Assembly: GCF_037975245.1 (NCBI RefSeq)
Contig: NC_092568.1
Coordinates: 36,084,001 to 36,148,000, forward strand
Direction of reading: 5' to 3'
Origin: Apostichopus japonicus
Lineage: Eukaryota > Echinodermata > Holothuroidea > Aspidochirotida > Stichopodidae
Length of the DNA stretch: 64,000 bases
The notes beneath the pieces were generated by a model. That model made no database searches, had not been told where the DNA came from, and saw nothing but the letters and a program-made list of their open reading frames with translations. The first letter of the stretch is position 1. Every line of letters begins with the position of its first letter. This document shows positions 36,330 to 54,130 of this stretch, piece by piece. The position numbers and the translations under genes were made by a program.

Positions 36330-39119
36330 TGATCGCACATTTGGTACATCAGGGACGTCGTTTGTTCGCTGTTATCGATCAGAAGTTATTAATTTACTGA
36401 ACGCCATTCGACGATAATGGCAATGGTTGAGTAAGCGCAATGCCATAACCTACTTTATATACTTCAGACAGTCAGAAATCATTTAGAGATGATAAGCCTC
36501 TTCCAATCCGTTTATTGATCAAGAAGATTATTACAAATCATTTGACAGACCTGATTGAAACCTTATCTCTAGGCAATCTTCTTCGCGACTGCCCGTTGTG
36601 CATATGCTTGGAATGTTTTTAATAGTGTTCGGTCACTAAACTAAACCAGTGGATAACATTTTTGAGGATTAAATTGTTGGATTAACAGAGATCAAGTAGG
36701 CTTACCACTGTGGCAAGAGTTGTATTTTGGCCAGCAGTGATAAAGACATCGGGGAAAAAAAACCATTTGTCAATCTTTATCTAGTGTCATATATACATAA
36801 GTCATATTTTGGTGTCTTCGAATGACCCCCAAAAGCCACAAATCACAATATGTCAACCCGTCGTTTCTAACCATATGTTTTCTGTATATGATAAAGGTTA
36901 AAGAAAGGCGTGTAGTTGTGTATCTAGTATTGAAATCAAATCTAATTGGAAAAGTAAAACTCGTGGTTATAATTGCTTCCTGTATAATGTCTTTAGTTGT
37001 CTTTAGAAGAAAGCTAAGATACAATATTTTCAATTCTTTTTTTAAACTTAATCCAAATGTGTTAATACTGTTTGTAAACTATTTACAAGTGGCATTTCGT
37101 GCCTGATGACACGATTAATAGCTTAACTTACTATTTTTGCTATCTTTTACCATAATTGTATGTCTATAATACAATTTTTTAATAACGCACGTGATACCCG
37201 ATGACTGTTTGAGGTGGCGGTTGGGGTAAAGATACAAATATTTTTTTTTATTTTAAGATATAAGACCCCCCTCCTCAATTGTACCCCCACTTCCACCCCC
37301 CCCCCCACACCACACACATACATATAATTTGACAAGATTTTGTCGTTCCTTGCGGCCATCCAATGAAGATGACTACATTATATTTCTATTGCATGCTTAC
37401 ACCATTTTTGTTAATACGGTTTTAACATATTACTCTTTTTCAGTTGTATTGGATTTGATCATATAACCATTGCCAATTAGTAAAATATATAGTGCCATCT
37501 TATAAGTCTACTTTGGTAACCTTCAATTTAATTAGACAATCTTTTTGTTTTACAAACACGCTCTATTCACCATTGAATAACCTGAGTTTTCATTGAAATG
37601 TTTTGTAAATGTACGATGTTTTACACGACAAAATATAGGCTAGGCTAGGTTTATTTTGTTTGATAATGTGGTAGGTCTAACGTTAGTGTTTACGTTTTGG
37701 TTTGTAAAGTACTGCCACTGTCATGATTGTAAGCATCGTATGCATCAAACTAATATTTTAGCTATAAGAACAACAGTGCTGAAACTATCTGACGTGGGAG
37801 AGATTTTAAACTTGTAAATGCAGCCCATTGCTTTAATTTCGTTTTGTGTCGATTTGTAACGTTGTGTCGTATTGACTCAAGCCATGCAATGTTTACATAT
37901 ATGTAGATAACCCTCGATCTAACACAGAGCTCTATGAGGTGACCATCAGCTTAGTCCAGTGCACATTGGTATGTGTGTCCCACCAGGGGCGCAAATGCAA
38001 AGTTTTGCACTTGTAAATGGGGGAGGGGGGTGTTATGTCGCCGAGGATGGCAAAAAAGATGGTGCATAGATGCAAAGTGGTGCTATATTTTGCCTCTTTT
38101 GAAACAATTAGGAACAAATTTTCGTACTGTTCACAAACAATGCTATAAGATTATTTACTGTACACTAGAATGCTTTATGTCATATTCTTTCCGCTAGTCA
38201 AACTAGAGGGCGGTAGTCTGCGTTATAATGATCACGCAAAATTTACGTAGTATACATTATTTTCCATCTATATATGTAACAATGAACACACGCAAACCAC
38301 GTTAGTTGCGTAGATATTACAAATTTAAATTCTGACTTCATTAAGTGTATTTAATGGATTTTTGTTTTTCATTCAATTAATATACATTCAAAAGACCCGG
38401 TGAACGTGTTATATTTCATGTACTATGGAAATGAAATATTATGAATAATCTGTCACTGAATGGTTCTTAACACAATTTTTCGTTACAATTGTTTGCTCCA
38501 CTCATCAAAAGTGAAAATAGAGTAGTGGAATGATATTGCTTATGGGAACTAGCCAAAAGTCATCTCAAGCCGCCCTGTTTGTGGTTAAAAGTTCATTCAT
38601 AAACACGCTTGATTTTGCTTCCCTTCTAGCAGCTGAATGCTTCGATCAATTACGTCAATTGAATGGAATTCCGTTCAGATACCCTTGGGGAAATGTTTTG
38701 AAGATTACGTTGAAATCCATTAAACACGAAAAGCTGACTTAGACTCGGTCTCGGTATCTATCTATCTATCTCTCTCGCTTTCTACTTCTCTCTCTCTCTC
38801 TTTGTAGCCAGAATTGTTTATTGACAGGTGAGTCTACTTCCGTTTGAAGTTAAAACTATTGCACTAAACTTGTGACACACACAGGAAGTGACGTAGGATT
38901 TTGTTTTGCTTTAATTAATCGGCGTGATAACATGTAAGTGTAACGCTATTATTTGCACACAAGCAGGAGACGACAGGCGGAAATATTGAGGCTTGTCGAT
39001 ATGAAGAGCTAACGGAGGGTAATTTATATTCAATTTATATGCAACAGACAGTGATGCACTCAATAAATTGTAAAGTACAACAAATTGGAAAGCATGTTGT
39101 ACGTGCAAATTTAACTAGA
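36327..39119. other. No gene seen in 2.8 kb
   Basis: C/G-run tracts at 37267-37310 and 38020-38033; a CT-rich stretch with ATCT at 38756-38803. Opposite-strand frames at 36770-37106 overlap each other and show no domain. Confidence 0.4.
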
Positions 39120-39383
39120 TCTTATATATAGTATGTAGGAGTATATATGTATTATATGTAGTATATACATTTAGTATATATATTTAGTGTTTATATGTAT
39201 AATATATATATATATAGGCTATATATATGCTATATATATAGGCTATATATATGCTATATATATGCTATATATAGGCTATATATAGGCTACATATATATAT
39301 GTATATATAGGCTATATATAGGCTAAATTTAAGACTATATATAGCCTATATATATATAGCCTATATATAGGCGATACATATAT
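39120..39383. repeat. TA-rich palindromic repeat (TATAGGCTATA units)
   Basis: Many TATATAGGC/GCCTATATA units in both orientations, with an inversion point near 39325 (GGCTAAATTTAAG), so the left and right parts can pair. Probably a degenerate microsatellite with foldback structure. Confidence 0.75.
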
Positions 39384-41019
39384 GTCAGTGAGTTGGAAAA
39401 TCGAGATTGGTGTCAATTATTAGATACGAGTAATGATATTGCTAGTATTCATATACATTAATTTTTTTGTAAATGAATCGAATTGGCTTTCAAAATATGC
39501 CCATTATCATATAATTATAGCTCTCAACACGTCCATCGGGACTATGATATAAGCAGTATCATGTCATCCGGTAATTAAAATCACACAGAACCCTTGAAGA
39601 GAAATCCTTGCCCGATCAGTTATACCCGAGGAAGAATTTGCATCATTCGGTTTCTACAAAAACCTGCAACAAAAACACAGTCTCGGATTCAAATCGCCTG
39701 ATGTATAGGGACGTTGAGGTTTTGTAATTTACCAACAACTACTACTGCATATAGAAAATAACGTCAACGGTAATATCTAAAATAGCCATGGCATGCATGG
39801 GCTTGACTTTATTAAATTAAACTGCTGACATCAAGAAATTTAAGTATGCTCCATCTGTTTGAGTTTTTTCAGGGAGTTAGTAAGAATTTAATCTTGGATA
39901 CGACCTCAGCAGTTAAAATATGGATTGACAAAATTTGCAGGTAACCTCACTCCCGAGCTTACGTAGTCTTGATTGAAGTTTCAATGCATTTTAATTACAT
40001 ATTAAAATAATCTGAAACAAAAATAATCAAAACTGAAAGAGATCTGGCGGTGTTTTTTTCTTCTTTCTTTTTCTTCTCCTTTTTTCCTTTTTTTCTTTTT
40101 TTCTTTTTTTCTTAATGTTTCATCTTCCTCTTCTGTTTTGTTCAGTCTCTATTAATTACTGTTGGAGTTTTGTGACGCACAATTATTTCGTAGAAGTTTG
40201 TTCAAGATTTAATTTCATAAATTTTGTGACTGACGTAAACTATATAACAAAGAAATATGAAAATGCTTTCCACGATGTATATACTGTCTATGCATCACTT
40301 GTGATTGCAAACATTGCGATATGTTATTAACATAAACTAACAGTTAAACGATAGATTTCTTTACTCCATAACTGACATAATCAAACAGAGAGAAGATTAA
40401 ACTATAGATTAAGCCCCCCAAATGTGATATTTTATTTCGACGCAGCTCCGAATATATAAACCAAAATTGCACATTATATATGGCAACCATCTATAGCTTC
40501 AGTTTGGCGTAAGAGGATGATATCACGTGATACATATATATAACACTGGTTATTTGTTTTTTCGTATATTAGTTGCAATACTTCTCAATTAGCGTGTGTT
40601 GCACCCAATACACAGACAGAACACAGTAACTACTGTAAATGTTAAAATTTGATCCAAAGAAAAAACTGGTTTGTGCTATAAATCAGTTGCATGTGCTATT
40701 AGGATTATATATTAATAACTGAGGATATTTATAACCCCCCCCCCCCAAAAAAAAAAAAATCCAGTTTGATGCATTTGTTGGGATTACACATATTCTCAGT
40801 TCTTATACTGTAAACCTAATAGCACATGTTACCGAATTATCACATTTATCAGCACGATCCAGTTTTTTACTGTGGTACAAAATTGTAAGATTTAGTTACT
40901 TGTAACCGCTGTGTGAATCGACTGTGTAAAGTGACAGACTTCAGTCCAGGTAGGATAATAGAGAGTTTGACATGAGGTCTTCCGATAGCCGAACAACGCA
41001 AACTGACCTACATATATGG
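39384..41019. other. No gene seen
   Basis: A pyrimidine-only T/C tract lies at 40052-40113, and a C run followed by an A run at 40735-40760. Confidence 0.4.
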
Positions 41020-41490
41020 TATTATTATCGTCATCGTCATTGTCTTCATGTTCATCGTCATCGTCACAATTGTTGTCATCGTCGTCGCCATCGTTATCGT
41101 CATAGTCGCCGTTGTCGTCTTTGTCATCGTCATCGTCACCATCATTGTCACCATCTTCTTCATCGTCTTCGTCCACGTCACCATCATAGTCATCGTCATC
41201 GTTATCGTCATCGTCACCATCATTGTCATCGTCGTCATCGTTATCGTCATAGTCACCGTCGTCGTCTTTATCATCGCCACCATCATTGTCACTATCTTCG
41301 TCATTGTCTTCGTCCACGTCACCATCATCGTCATCGTTTTCGTCATCGTCGCAATCGTTGTCATCGTCGTCGTCATCGTTATCGTCATATTAACCATCGT
41401 CGTCTTTGTAATCGTCATTGTCACCATCATTGTCACCATCTTTTTCATCGTCTTGGTCCACGTCACCATCATCGTCATCGTCACATCATA
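41020..41490. repeat. Degenerate GTC/ATC trinucleotide array with a 141-144-bp higher-order unit
   Basis: The whole stretch is built from CATCGT-type triplets. A larger unit marked by GTCTTCGTCCACGTCACC starts at 41165, 41306 and 41450 (GTCTTGG in the last), periods 141 and 144 bp. Because triplets dominate, five frames stay open and give Asp/Asn-rich, Val/Ile-rich or His/Arg-rich translations up to 202 codons. None looks like a real protein and no conserved flank is present. Confidence 0.9.
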
Positions 41491-42754
<1,264 letters not shown>

Positions 42755-43125
42755 TCCAGGTTGTACTTCATTTAGCACGTTTACAACTTTTAGGAATGGC
42801 CCTTTAAATCATCTGAGGCTCATCAAGTAAAGTGACTGGACTACTTAGTCTAACACAGAGACTATAAGCTCCTATACGGTCCACAGGTATACCGAGGAAA
42901 ACTCAAAAGGAAAACGAAGAACTTATGATCCAAATAACATGACGTTTGAAACAAAGGAGAACAATAACAAAAGAGATCAATATTGTTGAACGCCATCCAA
43001 TCGTATATACTCTGTTGTTTATGTAAAGGAAAGTTATGGTTAAATTAATTAGAACTCATAAGAAAAACAATGGATTAATATTGATATTTAGGCCTGTACA
43101 GGGCAGCTGACGTCATCATCAGATT
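42755..43125 (+). repeat. Dispersed repeat family R1, long copy
   Basis: Aligns with 12725-13125 in the same order: ATCCAGGTTGTACTTCATTT, AAAGTGACTGGACTACTTAG, ACAGAGACTATA, TGTTGAACGCCATCCAA, AACAATGGATTAATATT, and CTGACGTCATCATCAGATTA. The hAT element begins immediately at its right end, so R1 was probably the target. Confidence 0.72.
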
Positions 43126-43488
43126 AGAGCAGGGGGTCCCTATGTGGGGTGCATGAACCCCAGGGGTGCGTGAGTCCATCCCAGGGGGTTCGTGAGATTC
43201 AAAACTAGAGTACTTTTTGTTGAGCTAATATCTGATATGTCATATAATTTAGTAATGTACAAAAGTCGTACCTATCGACAAACTCTTTTCGCGTTCCATA
43301 CGCATATGTTGCCATGGTAGTACCGTGCCATGCATGTAATACTTGATCTTTTACGAAGCACTGTTATGCGTATTATATAATATAATAATGACTCAGAATG
43401 TGTCTCGAAAAGTTGGGGGTTCGTGGACAACTCTGACATCCACAGGGGGTTCGTGGAGGAATAAAGTTAGGGAAACCCTGGGTTAGAG
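43122..43488. mobile_element. hAT-like MITE with 8-bp target duplication (7/8 match)
   Basis: The element at 43130-43480 (351 bp) starts CAGGGGGTCCCTAT and ends, in reverse complement, CAGGGTTTCCCTAA (11 of 14 bases match). Flanks are GATTAGAG at 43122-43129 and GGTTAGAG at 43481-43488. CAGG-type termini plus an 8-bp duplication indicate the hAT superfamily. Subterminal GGGGGTTCGTG motifs recur three times (43177, 43416 and 43445 regions). There is no transposase frame. More mismatches than in the 27.2-kb element suggest an older insertion. The two elements have different interiors, so they belong to different families. Confidence 0.82.
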
Positions 43489-45880
43489 GATAAGATTAGT
43501 GTATATTCAAAAGATGAATATCTTGTCAGTAGGAATAGCCACAGGAACATACTAGTATTCATGTTGTATATATATGTGTGTGTATGCGTGTGTTTATTTT
43601 GCTCGGAATGTGGCATAGTTTGTCTAACATTCTGCCTGATGTAATACTTTCCAGTTGCTAATGATTCGGTAATGTAATGTGTATGTTCATGTATCAGACG
43701 ACCAGTATATAATCAAACGTCGTAACAGACTATAATTACTCTTAACGATTTTGCTTTATTGAATTATGAAGTTGAAGAGAAAAATTGCCTTCTCATGCAA
43801 ATGACAGGGTACATATATATCTCATGTCTAAGTAAATATTATTGAACCGTCAATATGTTAAGGTCTTGTTGGTGTGCCGTCAACATGATTACATCTGTTT
43901 GTAGATATAGAAGTAATTATTTTATTTAACAAAATGATCAATTGTGCAGTTAATATATTAACAATTTACGACAAAATGGCAACTTCATTGAAGGAATCCA
44001 ACATTTTTGCGCGACAAAGTGACAAAATGGTCATTTATCTAATGTCATCAATTTAACATTATTTTCGTTAATTGGCAATCATTTAGCTGTATATGTAATT
44101 AAACTGCATTATGAAAAGACGAGAAACTTGGTAATAAGTTAATATTAATAACAAAAGTAATAAATTGGTGTCGATATGAAATCGATTCGTTAAACCACCA
44201 AGAGCATATTGTTACAGTGTTAATGTAAGACCACTGGAGTTCAGATCGGGATCAAGATGTTTGGGGTTTTTATTTTTCCTTCGTCTCCACGTTCTATCTG
44301 GGCGACTTTTTCTTTAAAAAAAGGGTAAATCGATTCATTACAAAAACAAAATCCTCTTAATTGGACACTCCAATTCAATCAATGGACATGTTCACATCAT
44401 AATTTCTCTCCTGAAGCTGCGAGCCTATGGTTGGTAAAGTTTGTATAAGACACCAACATTTGGTAATGTTTTAAAGCTAAGAGGCTGACAGCTAAGGTCT
44501 AACTCAGGGGACGTTTTCTAATCCTTGCGACATTTTGAATTTATCTACCGACGTTTTTAAGGATACGAACACGTCTCTCGTTTGTCTGTCAGAGAGAGAC
44601 ATCGCAGATACCAAAGGGAGTATAGCCTAGAGCAGTCCGCACTTTCAACCTGTCATTGTGCACGTAATTTCTCACTTACGGCGACGAAGATTGCGTAAAT
44701 GCATTTCACGACAGTTTTACACAGCATTGTTGCAAGGAAAGTATCTAACTGGTAAAATGTACAGACGATGTTACTAACAAGATGGATACATGGATCTCAT
44801 GCGTCGTTATTATCATTCATATTGGTACATGTAAACAATATATAGTGTTTTATCCCTAATGAAATCTTGTATTTGAAAAGTATATAGATGAACGACACGC
44901 AACTTCTTTTTACTCTTATGATAATAATAATACTAATAGGTTTTCCCCCTAAATAATGTTTTCACGATCAATCAACATCGTACACATTACAATTATGCAT
45001 TGCAAAAACAAAAATTGTATGGTCTGTTACATATTCAAGCATCAAGCATCTGCAGTTAATGTCGGAAAATTTATAAAGCGCAAAACACAAAAATGTTTTA
45101 AAGCGTTAGACAAAGAAAAATATGAACAACTAAAGACAAATACAAAGAAGACCGCAACAAATATTTAAATAAATAAGTTTAGATATGAAAGTAGTCGTTT
45201 ATTAGTCATTTTATTTGTGAGACCCTTTATGTAGTTCCGTGAGTATCATATGAAATACTTATTTGCTCAAGAGAGTTGGTTAATCTTTTGATTGGAAGAT
45301 TAATCTCATTATATAATATAAAATCAGTTCTGTCTGTGTGTTTGGCTTTATTACCAGATGATTCAAGTAACCATGTATATACCTTCTTCGTAAACTAAAC
45401 AATAATCACCTCATTATCGCATTTAAGAATAACGCTAAGAAAATCTAAGAACGAAGATGCAGTTTTCCGTGTAAAGAATGAACCTATATACTCTGCATGA
45501 TTGTACTAAAGCAATCACAGATCTTGAGGGCCTCCAATAGGTTGAATACTTTCAGAAATGATCATTTTATGCCACCAGATTTTTTTCATTTCAAAAAATA
45601 TGGCCTACTGTAAAATTAAATTCTTTTGTAGTTATATGACCCACCGTATACTCCCGTTGTAACCAAATGAATGTTATACAGACGAGGTGTATTGATTTTC
45701 ATCTCAATCATTTGATCAGTAATTCTCCAAATTTTAACGATATACAGATAATTTTCGTTTTATCTCGCTTACCATTCTTTTGCGTGTTTCGCGGTTTGTT
45801 TTAACACGGGTTGCTATATAGACCGGATATATCCACAATTGACAAGTTATTTTTGGATATCTCAGACAGATGTGGTAAAG
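43489..45880. other. No gene seen in 2.4 kb
   Basis: AT-rich. A 70-codon frame at 44956-45168 (+) is Lys-rich with no known motif. Confidence 0.4.
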
Positions 45881-48817
<2,937 letters not shown>

Positions 48818-49446
48818 ATACCATATCATACTACACTACACCACACCACACCAAACCAAACCATACCTCACCCGCACCATATCATACCATCCAATACCAT
48901 ACCACACCATACCTTAACATACCATACCATACCATACTATACCATACCATACCCATACCCATACCATGCCATACCCATACCATACCATACCATACCACAC
49001 CATACAATACCATACCACATCATACCTTAACATATCATACCATTCCATACTATACCATACCCATACCATACCATACCACACCATACAATACCATACCACA
49101 CCACACAATACCATACCACACCATACCTTAACATATCATACCATTCCATACTATACCATACCCATACCATACCATACCATATCATACCATGCCATACCAT
49201 ACCATACCATACCGTACCACACCATACCTTTACATATCATACCATACCATACCATACCATATCATACCATACCATACCATACCATACCACACCATGCAAT
49301 ACCATACCACACCATACAATACCCATACTATACCATACCATACCATTCCACACCATACCTCAAAATATCATACCACACCATACCACACCACACCATACCG
49401 TGCCGTACCGTACCGTACCACACCACAACACACCATACCATAACAT
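48818..49446. repeat. Imperfect (CCATA)n pentanucleotide array
   Basis: About 630 bp of CCATA with many CCACA, CCCATA and TTAACATATC variants. Larger phrases such as CACACCATACCTTAACATAT recur at intervals of about 100-120 bp, so local higher-order duplication has occurred. His-Thr-Ile-Pro repeat frames are artefacts. Confidence 0.93.
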
Positions 49447-49448
49447 AA

Positions 49449-49552
49449 TTTGAACAAGCATACAATGGTAAATGTCATATAACTGTCTCTGACCCTTTGA
49501 ACAACTTTTGTTGATATTGGCGCTATATAAATGTTTCTGATTGATTGATTGA
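49449..49552 (+). mobile_element. LINE family 2 tail, second copy
   Basis: Plus-strand match to the 3' end of the LINE at 21870-22169: TTTGAACAAGCATACAATG, AATGTCATATAACTGTCTC, CTTTGAACAACTTTTG, GGCGCTATATAAATGTTTC and a (TTGA)n end. Only about 100 bp remain. Its 5' truncation point coincides with the end of the CCATA array. Confidence 0.85.
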
Positions 49553-52500
49553 TTATATCACAAACTATTTTAAGGTAAAGACTCAGGAATTACGGTGAAG
49601 ACTTACTGAAATAAGTAGATATATGCAGGTGGCAAGTTCTCGTCGGTTTTGCAAATGTTAAATTCCTATGGGAGTTGCATAACATTTTGCACCGTGATGT
49701 TATTTTATCGTTAAGTTATTCATCAAATTGACAGCTTATTGCACCATTTCGAGAGGAAGATAAATCCATTGTTCTTAACAATCAATATGTGTTCCTGTAG
49801 TCCTGATGTCGTTGCTAACGACGAGTTTTTTTTTTATTTAATAAGTTAACATTGAAGGGTTATCCCTGTCGTTATACTTTAAAAGTTAAGTTTTTATATT
49901 TCTCAAAGTCAAGAGAAGTTTCTTTGTCGTTCCTCTCAAGGGTTTGATGAAAGCAATCAGATACATTTCATCTGTACAACAGAAACTATTCTTTTCCTCT
50001 AAGTCATGTAACTTAAGCTCTCCGAGGAACTTCATACCCCTTCAAACTTCATCTACGGGCGGTGTGAGATGCACCTCTCTGTTTTTATCATGTTAGTCGC
50101 AGTAGGAATTGTTTGAAGTGTCTATTATGTCTTAGCAACGACGTCTCAAGAATTCGAAAAATGGTCTTGCTAGCTCAAGGATAGAGCTTAGGTGTGGAAT
50201 TCAATCACAGCAAGCAACCTGCAGGTTTAGATTGGATATCAGCCTACCATCTTGATAGTCAATAACATTTTCGTGTTGTACCCCTTTTTGGTGATCTCAA
50301 CGTTCGTCAGCCATCGGTTTAGCTCGATTGCTAAAGACCGGCGTATAAGTCTTTGCGCAGCCGTTTACGTAACTTCTTTTTTTTTGTACTGTTGTAAGAA
50401 ATTTAGCTAAACCTACTTTCGATTATTACCGACAATAAGATTTTTATAATTCAATCTAAAGAACTCAAGTAGTGTTTTTCACCAACTGTCGATAATGACT
50501 AAGTATCCTATACCATTCTATAAATTTCATTATTTTGCAGACACCTTATTTTTGTTTTCTTTATTAGTTATAAAAATATACCAAAATAATGTTGGGAAAT
50601 TAAAGCAGGAAGGTCTATTTATCACATGGGTAGCTGAGTTTCGCGCCAATGCACAGGTGACGTCATTCGCAGAGAGGCGCACAAATACACTTTTAATTCG
50701 TATCATGGATTAGCTAAACAAAGCGCATTCGTTATTGTTGTGTGGATCTTGTTATCAATTGTTTTCTGTTCTATGGATGAGCTTGACTATATCCACTCCT
50801 TCCATCTGTCTTTTATCTTTACTTGTGGGGATCATTAGGCAATCGTGTATCAATTATTACTATATTATGAATATGGCAACTCTTGGCATATGTTGGACAT
50901 TTATTTTGTATAATTTGAAATATCTTTGCTTTTCTAACTATCGCAGTTTCCTAGATAGATATGGAATACGTAGTATCGTTCAGATCTGGGCAGTAACTAA
51001 AGCGGCCACACTAGATTAGTTCTATACAAGGGAGTACTGGTTGTGTTGTTACGTCATTTATAAACTGAACACCGTATTCCACAGTTACATTGCAATATGT
51101 AGTCTATTTAATATATTGATCAAGGATCACACGAGGTTTCAGACTTGGTTGCCATGAAAATGTGAGTTCCGAGATGTGGGGGTGGGGAGGTAGCGATAAT
51201 GTAAACATTACCCATTCCACGTCGAGAAATGCACTGAAATAAATGTGCTGTAACTGTGGCCAGTATGGAGCAGGAGCAGGATAGGAGGGCGGGTGTGTGT
51301 AAGGGGGGGGGGGGCTAGAGGGGGCTATGAATTCGTTTCATCTCCCTACACATAACTAAAAAAAGAACTCATTCATTATATTCACCTATATTCATTTATA
51401 TATTATAATATTCAGAACGACACCATGAACACACAGTTTTAATCTTTTTGTATACCTTATTGATGAAGGATTGGAGCGAGTTGCTTCCGGAAGGGAAACC
51501 GAGATTGAAAACAACATTTTAGCACATCTTATCAATGTGAACACAGAGTATTATATCCAGTAGCGTGCCTGCATGGCGATTGTGGGGAGGGGGAGGGGAG
51601 GGGGCTGGTGGTGGTAACCGAAAAGTTTCTGTTCCGTCCAAACTACCTACGTCACCCTCCTCCCCCCTCCCCATCCCCTGCGCATCTCAAATCTACCGTT
51701 TCCACACGTCCCTATACCCAAAACCATTGAAAATCCCAAACCTGGTTTCCTTTTGTGTCTTCAGTCTGGCAGTATTGACAATAGGCAGGTGATATTATAG
51801 CATGACGACACACTATACACCTTACAACCTTCATAGCCTCCGCTTTCCGCGCTCAACATGAAACCCCTTGAATCACTTGAATCACGCCACGTTATGTACT
51901 GTTCCAAAATCTTCACAACAACTCCACACTGTGGGTTCATGGTGTCATTTTCACAGCCAAAGTAGGATTTCCGTTGGCGGTTTCTTGACTCATTCCATTA
52001 ACATTTTGCTGAGGATGATGATCATCTTGAATATAAGAGGTTTGTATACTGATGTCCTACTCAATGTACTAAGTTCTATTTTAGTTGCCATTTTATAGTA
52101 TCATTGACAGACACTTTACACCTTCTTGTTAAATCTAAACCATGGACAATTGAAATAACCTATTATATGCCTTTTCTTCACGAATAGACATGCACCAATG
52201 GACGCAAAGAACAACAAATTCTTGGTTTATTCTTCTATGTTATCAAAAGAGCTCGCGTCTTGTCTCAATGCCTAGTTGGAAATCCATTCAGCACGCAGTA
52301 AAAATAGAATAGGGTGAAAATGAAGGATACTTTAAAATGGTCAATAAGAAGTTTTAATGGACCAGTGAACCTAACCACAAAACCCTGTCGATTTTGAAAG
52401 GGGAGAGTTTGATTCGTCTCAAGATAATTTCGATAACCTTGTTTACGAATATCCAGGCAGATCAATCCTGGTGAGATAAAACTTAACAAGAAAAGAGCGA

Positions 52501-53709
52501 TTTGGAGTCAACATAGAAGGGCTGACTAAATATTTACAAGAGCCAGTATATTGGAAATTAATTATTCCTTTTTTTTTATTAATATCAATGGATTTATTTA
52601 CATGAACATTGTTAAAAGGTAAGTTTAATCATGTTACTTTCTATCTTTATTAGTTTTTTTTAATATACATATTTAGTTTCCCTTATTAAACGTTAATCAA
52701 ACCTTAATATTTACATTAAGTTACATAATATGGAACTAATAATATACGTATTTACTCACTAATTAGTGAAACATTTCAGTGCAGGGTAGGGGAAATCTTT
52801 AGCAAGGTTCTTTATTTAAATAATGTAACGAGGCTTAAGCATACGTCAACAGAACAAATAACTTAGCTTAGAGAAGATATCAAGGCATTGTTCAAATTAT
52901 TGTAACGTTGAAAAGGAAAACGATTTGCTTTTTCAATTTTGTAAACTGTTTCAACTTCAACTTGTAACCAATTTGGGGACATTTAAGATTGTTAGTGTAA
53001 AAGAATTCCATTAATTTCTCAATTTGTTTTGCGTTAGGGGACGTCATTAAGTAGGCTTTAGAAATGGTAGAACAAGCGTCGAAATCTTTTTCAAACCTAC
53101 AGTCAAGACCAATGCATATATGTGCAAATATTTTGTAGTAACAACATCGAACAATCCATTATGAATTCGTAGAAATGGTTGCATAAAGCAAATATTGTCG
53201 TGCCCTCCGAAATCCTGGACAGAGTTGACGTCAAACAAAAGTATGACGCCATCGGCCAAATGAATGAGAATCGACAACAAAAAAACGTTAATTTTAGAGG
53301 TACATTATCTGCATGCGCGCAGAAGACTAATAAAAAACAATTATGTAAAAAAAAGAATTAGTTGTTTGAAATACTCGAGTTTTGTCTAGAGGTTGGCTGT
53401 AAACAACTTTTAGTTAGGATATTCATCACTGAAAACAGTCACGTGGTGTATGACATATCCACTACTACTACATACATCGACCATTGATCGCTACGAAGTT
53501 TCATATGCGCATGAGCATTGTTTTGAGTACGTGAATTTTCCACAATTGTCAAAAAGAAAATTGCATGGGAAGAACGTATGACAAAACGTGGTTACTATAC
53601 GTACGTTGCTACTGAACCAAGAATTTATAAGTCTCTCTCTCTCATCTGCAATCCCCCGCCCCATCCATCCATTTTACCACCCCCCCCCCCCCCTTCTCCA
53701 AGAAAAATG
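49553..53709. other. No gene seen in 4.2 kb
   Basis: G/C-run tracts at 51178-51192, 51303-51320, 51581-51605, 51655-51675 and 53675-53695. Frames of 60-94 codons (for example 50735-51019, +) have no recognisable domain. A TGACGTCA site is at about 50659. Confidence 0.4.
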
Positions 53710-53955
53710 AGTATGTACTGTATGTATTTTAGATCCTTCTGCAAGCAGGAACTCGCGAAGAAGCCTCATTGGCTTATCAAAGCCTCAAGCTGACCGAAGT
53801 CAGTCTCTTACATTCATATTTAACGTATATGACTATGAATTGTCAATTGTCAACAACTCTGTAACTGGACGACATACATGAATCTTGGAGTGACTCGAAC
53901 CGGGGACCTTATGATTGGAAGGCACCGGCGTTAACCACTGAGCTAATACTCCACA
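53710..53955 (-). mobile_element. tRNA-derived SINE, family B, copy 2
   Basis: Minus strand. The head at 53955-53886 has GTGGAGTATTAGCTCAG, TGGTTAACGCC (box A) and GGTTCGAGTCA (a diverged box B). The body keeps GGTCAGCTTGAGGC, CTTCGCGAGTTCCTGCTTGC and an ATACA tail, aligning throughout with 20697-20949. More changes in box B and the body suggest an older or differently evolving copy. Non-coding. Confidence 0.82.
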
Positions 53956-54065
53956 CTAAGTGGTCCCAAATACACCTAGTTTTACCAAAAACCGCCAGAT
54001 AGTTGTTATGATACCGTGGGACTGTTACATTGATTTCCCTTGCATATTGTCGAATATCGTTGCGT

Positions 54066-54130
54066 GTGCCTGTCAGACGATAACCGTGCCTGTCAGACGA
54101 TAACCGTGCCTGTCAGACGATAACCGTGCC
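54066..54130. repeat. 20-bp tandem repeat, 3.25 copies
   Basis: GTGCCTGTCAGACGATAACC repeated three times exactly, plus GTGCC. Confidence 0.95.

Noticed and set aside
39384-39410. Possible tail-only copy of SINE A (reverse complement has GATTTTCCAACTCA)
   Set aside because: Match of about 15-18 bases only; the head and body are not found.
48966-49448. 160-codon His-Thr-Ile-Pro frame
   Set aside because: Translation of the CCATA array.
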